The translations under genes and the position numbers were made by a program. 12,123 nt of DNA from an uncultured Collinsella sp. (GTDB lineage: Bacteria > Actinomycetota > Coriobacteriia > Coriobacteriales > Coriobacteriaceae): the NCBI GenBank assembly GCA_902494935.1, contig CABUVH010000045.1, forward strand, positions 1 to 12,123. The letters run 5' to 3'. A model generated the notes under the pieces. The model was not told the origin of the DNA. It saw nothing but the letters and a program-made list of their open reading frames with translations, and did not search any database. Shown piece by piece: positions 1 to 7,824 of this stretch. Numbering within the stretch: position 1 is the first letter of the stretch; each line of letters opens with the position of its first letter.

Positions 1-35
1 ACGAGGGAAAGGTGTGGCCGGGGCGTACAGCAGAG

Positions 36-2438
36 TTACTCGGCAGCGGCCTTGAACTTGTTGTAGTTGATCAGGCAGCCGGCCTTGACGATGGCACGCT
101 CCTCTGCCGTCATATCGGCAATGTAGAGCTCAATCTGCTCGACCGTGCCGTCGGCGCGCACCACGTAGGCGGCGATGTCCTTTAGGTCACCGTCGAGCGC
201 GGCGCGGATACCCGGCACAAAGACGTAGTCGCCCACCTCAAAGTTGGGCTCGGCCTCCATCTGGAAGGGCACCATGCCCCAGTTCATCACGTTGGAGCGA
301 TAGCGCTTGGTGGCATACTCGTGGACGATGTTGGCCAGGCCGCCAATCACGCGCTGGCAGCTCGCGGCCTGCTCGCGGGCAGAACCGTCACCGGGCTTCT
401 TGGCATAGAGCATGGAGCCGTACTCAGTCGCCTTGGCATCGGCCGCGACACCCGCGCCGGTCAGCGCCTCAAACACGCTGGCAAGCTCGGCATCGAGTGC
501 CGCCAGGTCGCCCGCTGCCTCGCCGGCAACGCGGCGCTTTTCCACCGCGTCGACCTCCTTGGAGCGGCCCACGTAGGCAGGGTCGCGACGGCTGAGCGTA
601 AACTCGGCCAGACCCAGCGGGTTGGAGCGGAAGGAGCTCGTCTCGCCCGAGGGAATGAGCTCGTCGGTCGTAGTGACCGGGTCCATGATCTTGGAGCACA
701 CCTTGAGCAGGATGTCGTCGCCGAGAGGCTCCATCGCGGGCCACGGCTTGATGTTGGGGCCCTCGACCAGCTCGTCGGCCGGCTCAGCCTTGCCAAAGCC
801 CCAGTACACGCGCTTCTTGTACGGCGCGTCGTCAAAGGTGTACTCGCAGGCCTCGTCCCAAGTCTCCTCGGGCAGGTCGGTCGCCGGCGTCAGGACGCCG
901 CCGTTGGCAGCCGTCGCCGCAATGGAGCGGGCGTCCATCAGGGCCACGGCGCTCAGCTGACCGTTGCCCGGCTTGGAACCCTCGCGATTGGGGAAGTTGC
1001 GCGTGGTGTGGCGGATCGAAAGGCCGTTGTTGGCAGGCGTGTCGCCGGCGCCGAAGCACGGGCCGCAGAATGCCGTGCGCACAATCGCGCCGGCCTCCAT
1101 AAGGTCGTAGATGTAGCCGCGGCGTGTAAGCTCGAGTGCCACGGGCTGGCTCGTGGGATAGACCGACAGCGAGAACTCGCCGCAGCCGGTGTTGGCGCCC
1201 TTGAGCACGCGGGCAGCCTGGACCACGGAGTCGTAGTTGCCGCCCGAGCAGCCGGCGATCACGCCCTGCTGCACGTGCAGCTTGCCATCGACGATCTTGT
1301 CGAGCAGGCTGAAGTGCGTCTTGCCCTCGCCGATCTTGGCGGCCTCGAGCTCCACCTCGTGCAGGATGTCCTCGAGGTTCTCGTTGAGCTCGTCAATCTC
1401 AAAGCCGTTGGAAGGATGGAACGGCAGCGCGATCATGGGCTTGATGCTCGACAGATCGACCTCGACGCAGCCGTCGTAGTAGGCAACATCGGCGGGCTTG
1501 AGCTCGCGGTAGTCGTCGCCGCGGCCGTGCATGGCCAAAAATGCGTGTGTGTCCTCGTCGGTAGCCCAGATGCTCGACAGACAGGTGGTCTCGGTGGTCA
1601 TGACGTCGACGCCGTTGCGGTAATCGGTCGTCATGCTCGCGATGCCCGGGCCCACAAACTCCATGACCTTGTTCTTGACGTAGCCCTTGGCAAAGACGGC
1701 ACGGATGATGGCGAGCGCCACGTCGTGCGGGCCAACGCCGGGGCGCGGGGCGCCCGTGAGGTAGATGGCAACGACGCCGGGATAGGCGACATCGTAGGTG
1801 TCGCGCAGCAGCTGCTTTGCCAGCTCGCCACCGCCCTCGCCTACGGCCATGGTGCCCAGGGCACCATAGCGGGTGTGCGAGTCGGAGCCCAGGATCATCT
1901 TGCCACAGCCGGCGAAATTCTCACGCATAAAGGAGTGGATGACGGCGATGTGCGGCGGGACGAAGATGCCGCCGTACTTCTTGGCAGCCGAGAGACCAAA
2001 GACGTGGTCGTCCTCGTTGATGGTGCCGCCCACGGCGCACAGCGAGTTGTGGCAGTTGGTGAGCACGTAGGGCAGCGGGAACTGCTCCATGCCCGAGGCG
2101 CGCGCCGTCTGGATGATGCCGACAAAGGTGATGTCGTGGCTCGCCATGGCGTCGAAGCGAATCTTGAGCGCCTCGGGGTCGCCGGACGTATTGTGTGCCT
2201 GGAGGATCGAATACGCGATGGTGCCGCGCTTGGCATCCTCGGGCGTCTGCGTAATACCGCGCTCGGCAGCCTCGGCCTCAGGCACAACCTCGCTGCCGTT
2301 ACGCAGGTAGATGCCGTCCTCGTACAGCTTGACCATACTGTCTCCCACTCTGCCCAAAAGATTTGGACGCATAGCATACATTCGTCCAATATCGTGCCAT
2401 AGAACGGTTGCCAGCGGGTTACGAATCTCGGCGTTCAC
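36..2438 (-). CDS. ybhJ: Aconitase-family hydratase, YbhJ-like
   Basis: An 800-residue member of the aconitase superfamily, closest by recall to E. coli YbhJ, a putative Fe-S hydratase whose substrate is not established. The large domains carry GSDSHTRYG (about 184-192) and three cysteines placed like the [4Fe-4S] ligands of aconitases: C397 in GCSGGNY and C458/C461 in FCGPCFG. The swivel domain (about 670-790) has GSAREQ (685-690) in place of the aconitase SRE substrate loop. The size is slightly above that recalled for E. coli YbhJ (about 750 residues). The protein should be cytosolic. The longest frame starts with GTG at 2438 and has a poor ribosome site; an in-frame TGA lies two codons upstream. 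An ATG at 2336 has a much better site (GGGAG, 5 nt before it), but residues 20-40 seem alignable with YbhJ, so the longer form is kept. The gene lies downstream of hspR and is probably transcribed separately. Family assignment is firm; substrate and exact start are not. Confidence 0.93.
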   Translation of the reverse strand: MNAEIRNPLATVLWHDIGRMYAMRPNLLGRVGDSMVKLYEDGIYLRNGSEVVPEAEAAERGITQTPEDAKRGTIAYSILQAHNTSGDPEALKIRFDAMASHDITFVGIIQTARASGMEQFPLPYVLTNCHNSLCAVGGTINEDDHVFGLSAAKKYGGIFVPPHIAVIHSFMRENFAGCGKMILGSDSHTRYGALGTMAVGEGGGELAKQLLRDTYDVAYPGVVAIYLTGAPRPGVGPHDVALAIIRAVFAKGYVKNKVMEFVGPGIASMTTDYRNGVDVMTTETTCLSSIWATDEDTHAFLAMHGRGDDYRELKPADVAYYDGCVEVDLSSIKPMIALPFHPSNGFEIDELNENLEDILHEVELEAAKIGEGKTHFSLLDKIVDGKLHVQQGVIAGCSGGNYDSVVQAARVLKGANTGCGEFSLSVYPTSQPVALELTRRGYIYDLMEAGAIVRTAFCGPCFGAGDTPANNGLSIRHTTRNFPNREGSKPGNGQLSAVALMDARSIAATAANGGVLTPATDLPEETWDEACEYTFDDAPYKKRVYWGFGKAEPADELVEGPNIKPWPAMEPLGDDILLKVCSKIMDPVTTTDELIPSGETSSFRSNPLGLAEFTLSRRDPAYVGRSKEVDAVEKRRVAGEAAGDLAALDAELASVFEALTGAGVAADAKATEYGSMLYAKKPGDGSAREQAASCQRVIGGLANIVHEYATKRYRSNVMNWGMVPFQMEAEPNFEVGDYVFVPGIRAALDGDLKDIAAYVVRADGTVEQIELYIADMTAEERAIVKAGCLINYNKFKAAAE

Positions 2439-2477
2439 TTTATCTCAGTAAAGCACAGGGCGATATTGGCGCAAGGA

Positions 2478-2519
2478 GTGTCCCAAAGTGCCGGCACAGA
2501 AGGAACGTCCCCAAGTGCC
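2478..2519. repeat. Tandem near-identical 13-mers in intergenic DNA
   Basis: GTCCCAAAGTGCC (2480-2492) recurs with one mismatch as GTCCCCAAGTGCC (2507-2519), 27 bp apart. The first copy runs into the perfect 10-bp palindrome GTGCCGGCAC (2488-2497). The pair lies in the 190-bp gap between hspR and the hydratase gene, next to a long inverted repeat. The whole gap looks like an extragenic repeat cluster. No function is evident. Confidence 0.5.
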
Positions 2520-2527
2520 AGCCAAAA

Positions 2528-2595
2528 ATGGGAGTGGATAACCTCCCGTTTCTAGCCCTCAAGCGGACCAAAAGTGGGAGATTATCCACTCTCAT
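2528..2595 (-). terminator. Long hairpin downstream of hspR, terminator-like
   Basis: Arms 2528-2547 and 2576-2595 are inverted copies: 18 Watson-Crick pairs, one G-T pair (2531/2592) and one mismatch (2542/2581), around a 28-nt loop. The core of each arm is GAGTGGATAA followed by CTCCC. Read on the minus strand, the stem lies 33 nt after the hspR stop and is followed closely by ATTTTTGG, so it could end heat-shock operon transcription before the hydratase gene. The stem is longer and the loop larger than in a typical intrinsic terminator. A mobile extragenic palindrome that doubles as a terminator is an equally good reading. Confidence 0.55.
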
Positions 2596-2628
2596 ATTGT
2601 TAGGATTTGCGTCGTAGAGCCGCCGTAA

Positions 2629-3045
2629 CTAAAGATCGGTTCCCGCGCCCAAAAGCTTGCGCATGACCTGTTCGGGGTTAACCGAGCCGTCACGCGGGGC
2701 CAGGGCGGTGATCTTCTTTTGCATCTTGTACTCGTGCAGCTCGTCCTCGAGCTGGCGCACGCGGGCGCGGAGTTTTTCGTTCTCGCGCTCGCGCTCCTCG
2801 GCACGCTCCTTCATATCGAGGATGCGCACCACGCCGGCGAGGTTGATGCCCTCGTCGGTCAGTTGGTTGATGAGCTCCAGGCGCTCGATATCGGCACGCG
2901 AATACAGACGCGTGTTACCGCCCGAGCGCTGGGGGTTCACCAGGCCCTTGGACTCGTAGACGCGCAGAGTCTGCGGATGCATGCCGGTCAGCTCGGCCGC
3001 CACGCTGATCATGTACAGCGGTTTGTTCCTATTGTCCTCGGCCAT
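2629..3045 (-). CDS. hspR: Heat-shock repressor HspR (MerR family)
   Basis: A 138-residue MerR-type regulator. The N-terminal winged helix-turn-helix spans about residues 10-75: the helix-turn-helix at 11-31, then RVYESKGLVNP (28-38) and the wing GGNTRLYS (42-49), all characteristic of HspR. Residues about 77-112 are a charged coiled coil, probably for dimerisation, and a short basic tail follows. There is no ligand-binding domain, as expected for HspR. In Streptomyces and mycobacteria, HspR binds HAIR elements (CTTGAGT-N7-ACTCAAG) upstream of dnaK, with DnaK as co-repressor. The gene is last in the dnaK-grpE-dnaJ-hspR order, 72 bp after dnaJ, so it is probably made from the operon it represses. 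The 72-bp gap holds a GC-rich inverted repeat (3086-3101) without a T-tract. The ATG at 3045 has only a modest ribosome site (AGG, 4 nt before it), but the protein start matches the family. Confidence 0.95.
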   Translation of the reverse strand: MAEDNRNKPLYMISVAAELTGMHPQTLRVYESKGLVNPQRSGGNTRLYSRADIERLELINQLTDEGINLAGVVRILDMKERAEERERENEKLRARVRQLEDELHEYKMQKKITALAPRDGSVNPEQVMRKLLGAGTDL

Positions 3046-3117
3046 GCTACCTGATCCCTTTCCGTCTCGTTATCGTCCATCATAAGCCCGCGGGCGCGGG
3101 CGTGCGCCACGACCGCC

Positions 3118-4083
3118 CTAGTACGTCGCCTTGTAACGGTTGACCTTCTCGCGATAATCGCGCGTGTCGGCCTCGCGCAGCCTGGTCATGGCATCGCGCT
3201 CATCGTCGGACAGGTTCGTGGGAACCTGCACCTTGATCTCGACGAGCAGCGCACCCGTGCGGCCGCGATGCTTAACGTCGGGCGCACCCATCTCTTTAAA
3301 GCGGAACTTCTTGCCCGTCTGGGTGCCAGCGGGCACCTTCAGACGAACCGTCGCGCCGCCGGGCGTGGGCACATCCACCGTGCAGCCGAGCGCCGCCTCG
3401 TAGACCGAGATCGGCACCTCCATGGTCACATCGGCACCCTTGCGCTTAAACAGCGGATGCTCCTCCACATGCGTGGTCACGACCAGGTCGCCGCGCTCGC
3501 CTCCGGCAACGCCGTACTCGCCACGGCGCTTGTAACGCAGCTTGCCGCCGTCGACCGCACCCGCAGGCACCGAGACCGTGATGGTCTGCTGCTCGCCCGT
3601 CGAGGGAATGCGGTAGGTGACCTTGTGCGTCACGCCGCGGAACGCGTCCTCGGCCGTTACGTCGACAGTCAGCGACAGATCGCCGCCCTTGCGCGCGCGG
3701 TTGCGGCCCGCGCCCGCACCGGCAGCACCCGCGGCCCCGGCAAAGCCCGAGCCCCAATCGCTGCCCCAGGCGCCGTTGCCGCTAAAGATGCTGTCGAAGA
3801 TGTCGCCCCAGCCGCTGGCACCCGCGCCGGCACCGTAGCCGCCGCCATACGCGCCGCCCGCGCCCGGCATGCCGCCGAACATGAGCATCTGGTCGTACTC
3901 TTTGCGCTTCTTCTCGTCCGAAAGCGTCTCGTAGGCCTCGCTGATCTCCTTAAACTTGGCCTCGTCGCCGCCGGCATCGGGGTGATATTTTTGCGCGAGC
4001 TTGCGAAACGCGCTCTTGATCTCTTTGTCGGAGGCGCTCTTGGATACGCCCAGGATGTCATAGAAGGTTTTGCCTGCAGCCAT
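3118..4083 (-). CDS. dnaJ: DnaJ-type co-chaperone, class II (no zinc finger)
   Basis: A 321-residue J-domain protein that stimulates DnaK ATPase activity and delivers substrates. The J-domain occupies residues 5-68, with the catalytic HPD at 34-36. A glycine/alanine-rich linker follows (about 70-132), containing the DIFDSIF segment typical of the G/F region. The two C-terminal beta-sandwich domains follow directly (about 134-290). The four CXXCXGXG repeats of class I DnaJ are absent: the only cysteine is C234. This makes it a CbpA-like class II protein, shorter than the 370-400 residues of class I DnaJ. The ATG at 4083 is preceded by GGAG with 5-nt spacing. The gene is third in the heat-shock cluster, between grpE (108 bp, with a strong hairpin) and hspR. 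A class I DnaJ may exist elsewhere in the genome; the window cannot show this. Confidence 0.94.
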   Translation of the reverse strand: MAAGKTFYDILGVSKSASDKEIKSAFRKLAQKYHPDAGGDEAKFKEISEAYETLSDEKKRKEYDQMLMFGGMPGAGGAYGGGYGAGAGASGWGDIFDSIFSGNGAWGSDWGSGFAGAAGAAGAGAGRNRARKGGDLSLTVDVTAEDAFRGVTHKVTYRIPSTGEQQTITVSVPAGAVDGGKLRYKRRGEYGVAGGERGDLVVTTHVEEHPLFKRKGADVTMEVPISVYEAALGCTVDVPTPGGATVRLKVPAGTQTGKKFRFKEMGAPDVKHRGRTGALLVEIKVQVPTNLSDDERDAMTRLREADTRDYREKVNRYKATY

Positions 4084-4156
4084 CGTAGCTCCTCTCCTGT
4101 TATATCCGCCGCCCCTGCGGACGGCGGCTCATGCTGTCATATGGCACTTGGCCAGA

Positions 4157-4186
4157 AAGGGCCCCGGGTGTTGCCCCGGGGCCCTT
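4157..4186 (-). terminator. Strong GC hairpin after grpE
   Basis: A perfect 12-bp stem (4157-4168 with 4175-4186, core GGGCCCCGGG) and a 6-nt loop, starting 5 nt after the grpE stop. On the minus strand it is followed by only a short, interrupted T-tract (CCCTTTCTGG). It therefore looks like a partial intrinsic terminator or an mRNA-stabilising hairpin that lowers dnaJ and hspR expression relative to dnaK and grpE. I see no convincing separate promoter for dnaJ; a TATAAC lies shortly before it without a good -35 box. Confidence 0.7.
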
Positions 4187-4191
4187 CTCAA

Positions 4192-5034
4192 TTACTCCTC
4201 GGTGCCCTCGGCCGTATCGGCCGTGGCATCCTCGGGCGCCGCTTCGGGCTCCGGTGCGGGGCGCTTCTCGCCACCGTAGGTCACCGTCACCATCGCGGAA
4301 CGCAGGATGCGATCCGCCATGCGGTAGCCCTTCTGGTACACGTCGTTGACGGTCTCGTCATACTGCGATGCGTCCTCGACACGCCCCACGGCCTGGTGCT
4401 CGAGCGGATCGAACGCCTCGCCCTTGGGGTCGATGGGCTCAACGCCCTCGTGCGCAAACACATCGAGCAGCTTGGCATGCACCGCGTCAACGCCATCGAC
4501 GAACTGCTTAAAATCGTCGGAAAGCTCCTGGCTACGGGCATGGTCGATTGCACGCTCGATATCGTCAACCACCGGCAGCAGCGCAGTGACGAGCTTCTCG
4601 GTCGCGCGCTCGCGCTCGGCGATGCGCTCGTTGGCGGTGCGGCGACGGAAGTTCTCCCAGTCGGCCTGCAGACGGGCGGTGCGCTCGGTGGCGTCCTTTG
4701 CCTTGTCCTCGGCGGCCTTCTGAGCCTCTGCCGCAGCATCGAGCTCGCTGCGCACGTCGGCAAGCTCCTTTTGGGCCTGCTCGAACTTGAGCTTAAAGTC
4801 GTTGTCGGCGGCTTCCTCACCGGCGCGGATAGCAGCTTCCACCATCTCGTCCTCGGTCATCGTCGCCTCCTTGTTGGAATCCTCTACCTGGTTCTCGGCA
4901 GCCTCGACGGCCTCGGTCTCATTGACCTCGGTATCGTCGACGGCCTCTACGGGAATCTTCACGTCCTTCTCCTCAGAGTCAACGGGGGCGGCGCCAGCGG
5001 CAGCCGCCTCCGTGCGAGCTTTACGGGCGGACAT
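4192..5034 (-). CDS. grpE: Nucleotide exchange factor GrpE
   Basis: A 280-residue GrpE, the DnaK nucleotide exchange factor. Residues 1-80 are acidic and low in complexity. Residues about 80-140 form the long coiled coil, running into the conserved NFRRR (128-132) and the four-helix dimer region around LLPVVDDIERAID (152-164). The beta-domain that contacts DnaK is about 200-253 and ends in the signature YQKGYRMADRILRSAMV (233-249). A short acidic tail follows. It starts 2 bp after the dnaK stop, so translational coupling is likely. The annotated start gives a protein longer than usual (most are 170-235 residues). A second ATG at 4860 (residue 59) has a near-ideal Shine-Dalgarno sequence and would give 222 residues. 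The identity is certain; which start is used, or whether both are, is open. Confidence 0.96.
   Translation of the reverse strand: MSARKARTEAAAAGAAPVDSEEKDVKIPVEAVDDTEVNETEAVEAAENQVEDSNKEATMTEDEMVEAAIRAGEEAADNDFKLKFEQAQKELADVRSELDAAAEAQKAAEDKAKDATERTARLQADWENFRRRTANERIAERERATEKLVTALLPVVDDIERAIDHARSQELSDDFKQFVDGVDAVHAKLLDVFAHEGVEPIDPKGEAFDPLEHQAVGRVEDASQYDETVNDVYQKGYRMADRILRSAMVTVTYGGEKRPAPEPEAAPEDATADTAEGTEE
4858..4872 (-). promoter_or_regulatory. Internal ribosome binding site and ATG in grpE
   Basis: On the minus strand, AAGGAGG (4866-4872) stands 5 nt before an in-frame ATG (4858-4860) at codon 59 of grpE. This is the best Shine-Dalgarno match in the window. It would start a 222-residue GrpE of ordinary family length that lacks the acidic N-terminal extension. 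Confidence 0.55.
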
Positions 5035-5036
5035 GA

Positions 5037-6929
<1,893 letters not shown>

Positions 6930-6956
6930 TAGAAATTCCCTCTCTCTTTTGCGTTC

Positions 6957-6986
6957 GCGCCGCCTCGACGGTCTGTCGCGCGGCGC
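6957..6986 (-). promoter_or_regulatory. Hairpin in the dnaK mRNA leader
   Basis: GCGCCGC (6957-6963) pairs with GCGGCGC (6980-6986). An inner CGAC/GTCG stem (6966-6969 with 6975-6978) encloses a 5-nt loop, with small bulges between the two stems. It lies just upstream of the dnaK ribosome site in the likely 5' leader. It is very GC-rich, so it is more likely an mRNA-stability element than a heat-melting thermometer. Confidence 0.4.
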
Positions 6987-7073
6987 TTCGGCTTGTCTTT
7001 CAGGATGTAGTGTATCCCCTTATGGGCCGGAATATACAAAATCTAAGTCAATTCATATAAGATTTCTTATCTC

Positions 7074-7144
7074 TGAGAGTTTAGGTTCTCAAATGCGCAG
7101 GTAGATGCACTGTTTGAGTTCTCGGTAGATCTATTGAGATCTAT
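7074..7144 (-). promoter_or_regulatory. Candidate HspR operator cluster upstream of dnaK
   Basis: Several matches to HAIR half-sites (TTGAG/CTCAA) cluster here. TGAGA (7074-7078) and TCTCA (7087-7091) form an inverted repeat with an 8-bp spacer; the HAIR consensus TGAGT-N7-ACTCA is close. TTTGAGTT (7113-7120) and ATTGAGAT (7133-7140) are in direct orientation at a 20-bp period. CTCAAA (7088-7093) and TTTGAG (7113-7118) are also inverted. AGATCTAT is repeated at 7127 and 7137. No perfect HAIR is present, so HspR binding is an inference from position, half-site resemblance and the nearby hspR gene. Confidence 0.35.
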
Positions 7145-7349
7145 GTAGAGTTGACTGAGGTGTGAGCCTGAAACTGTGTCCCGTTTTGGACGTGGATTAC
7201 GGGATGCGGTTTCCGCAAGCACGCTCAATCGCCCTATATTACGAGTCACCTTTAGCTAACATTTACGCAGCTCACCGGCCCCACCTGCGCGTTTTTTAGT
7301 AAACCTTGGCATACTCGGCGAACGGTATGAAGATGCCGGCCAGAGGGTA

Positions 7350-7377
7350 TTGCAAACGGTCGCTCCCGTGGTATGTT
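7350..7377 (+). promoter_or_regulatory. Ferredoxin promoter
   Basis: TTGCAA (7350-7355), a 16-bp spacer and TATGTT (7372-7377), with an extended -10 TG one base before it. The predicted start near 7384 gives a leader of about 55 nt. It is correctly placed and oriented for the ferredoxin gene. Confidence 0.55.
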
Positions 7378-7438
7378 TTTGCCCGAATCAAACCGGCGCG
7401 CATCGTCTGTAGCGTCGGTCAACAGAGAGGAAACTACC

Positions 7439-7624
7439 ATGGCTCATCCCGTAATTGATGCCGACGAGTGCATCGCTTGTGGCGTTTGCGTCGACACCTG
7501 CCCCGCTGGCGTTCTGGAGCTCCAGGACGTCGCTACCGTCGCTGACGAGGACTCCTGCGTCGCCTGTGGCGCTTGCCAGGACGCTTGCCCCGCCGGCGCG
7601 ATCACCGAGATCGTCGAGGAGTAA
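7439..7624 (+). CDS. 2[4Fe-4S] ferredoxin
   Basis: A 61-residue clostridial-type ferredoxin, a small cytosolic electron carrier. Two CxxCxxCxxxCP motifs are complete: C11, C14, C17, C21 and C40, C43, C46, C50. As in this family, the first three cysteines of one motif and the last of the other would bind each cubane. Length and acidic character are normal. The ATG at 7439 follows AGGAA with about 8-nt spacing. The longer frame opening at 7373 is rejected because it would begin inside the -10 box. The gene stands alone with its own promoter and a strong terminator, divergent from dnaK and convergent with the NAD operon. Codon choice suggests strong expression. Its electron partner (for example an oxidoreductase or hydrogenase) is not in the window. 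Confidence 0.95.
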   Translation: MAHPVIDADECIACGVCVDTCPAGVLELQDVATVADEDSCVACGACQDACPAGAITEIVEE

Positions 7625-7668
7625 CAACTCCCCACTTGCACACTCAAAAGTACACCGTGCACAAAAAA

Positions 7669-7702
7669 GGAGGCCTCCGCATCGCCGCGGAGGCCTCCTT
7701 TT
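7669..7702. terminator. Bidirectional intrinsic terminator
   Basis: A perfect 12-bp GC stem (7669-7680 with 7687-7698, GGAGGCCTCCGC) with a 6-nt loop. On the plus strand it is followed by TTTT (7699-7702). On the minus strand it is followed by six Ts, from the As at 7663-7668. It can end both the ferredoxin transcript and the converging nadABC-niaR transcript. Confidence 0.9.
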
Positions 7703-7740
7703 GCTTATATGGGCAGCTAATTTGGAGGGGGACCCTTGGC

Positions 7741-7807
7741 AGTTGCGGTGGAATAGTTCCTGTTTTATGGCTTGGATGCCGATTTTAGGAACTATTTCAC
7801 CGCAACT
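7741..7807. repeat. Long extragenic inverted repeat
   Basis: Arms 7741-7761 and 7787-7807 form 21 pairs, 20 Watson-Crick and one G-T (7751/7797), around a 25-nt loop. The arm core is GTTGCGGTG and ATAGTTCCT. It lies 17 bp past the niaR stop, between niaR and the bidirectional terminator, and has no T-tract on either strand. It is probably a repetitive extragenic palindrome, or an mRNA 3'-end protecting structure for the NAD operon. Confidence 0.65.
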
Positions 7808-7824
7808 TATAGATGCGGCGTCGA

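Larger units (their letters stand above)
6930..7438. other. 509-bp intergenic region between dnaK and ferredoxin
   Basis: This gene-free stretch carries the control regions of two divergent units. Next to dnaK is a GC-rich leader with a hairpin (6957-6986). Then comes an AT-rich block (about 7020-7150) with repeated TTGAG/CTCAA half-sites, the palindrome ATAAGATTTCTTAT (7057-7070) and a direct repeat of AGATCTAT. The stretch from about 7160 to 7340 shows only a small GCGG-TTT-CCGC repeat and no coding potential. The ferredoxin promoter is at 7350-7377. A -35/-10 pair for dnaK could not be chosen with confidence: TTGACT and TATATT occur but are wrongly spaced. Confidence 0.6.

Noticed and set aside
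321..2402. 693-codon open frame on the plus strand, antisense to the hydratase gene
   Set aside because: The opposite frame holds an unmistakable conserved enzyme. Long antisense frames are expected in high-GC genes, and the translation shows no family features.
3086..3101. GCCCGC/GCGGGC inverted repeat between dnaJ and hspR
   Set aside because: Only six pairs in very GC-rich DNA and no T-tract, so it is not supported as a terminator.
7021..7080. CIRCE element or sigma-32 type promoter for dnaK
   Set aside because: No TTAGCACTC-N9-GAGTGCTAA is present, and the CCCAT-like bases are not correctly spaced from a -35 box. HspR control fits the gene set better.
7373..7438. Longer ferredoxin start giving 83 residues
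   Set aside because: It would begin inside the predicted -10 box, and the extra residues are unlike ferredoxins. The ATG at 7439 has its own ribosome site.
7067..7440. Two small minus-strand frames (60-62 codons) in the dnaK-ferredoxin gap
   Set aside because: They have no convincing ribosome sites or family features, and they lie across promoter and operator-like DNA.
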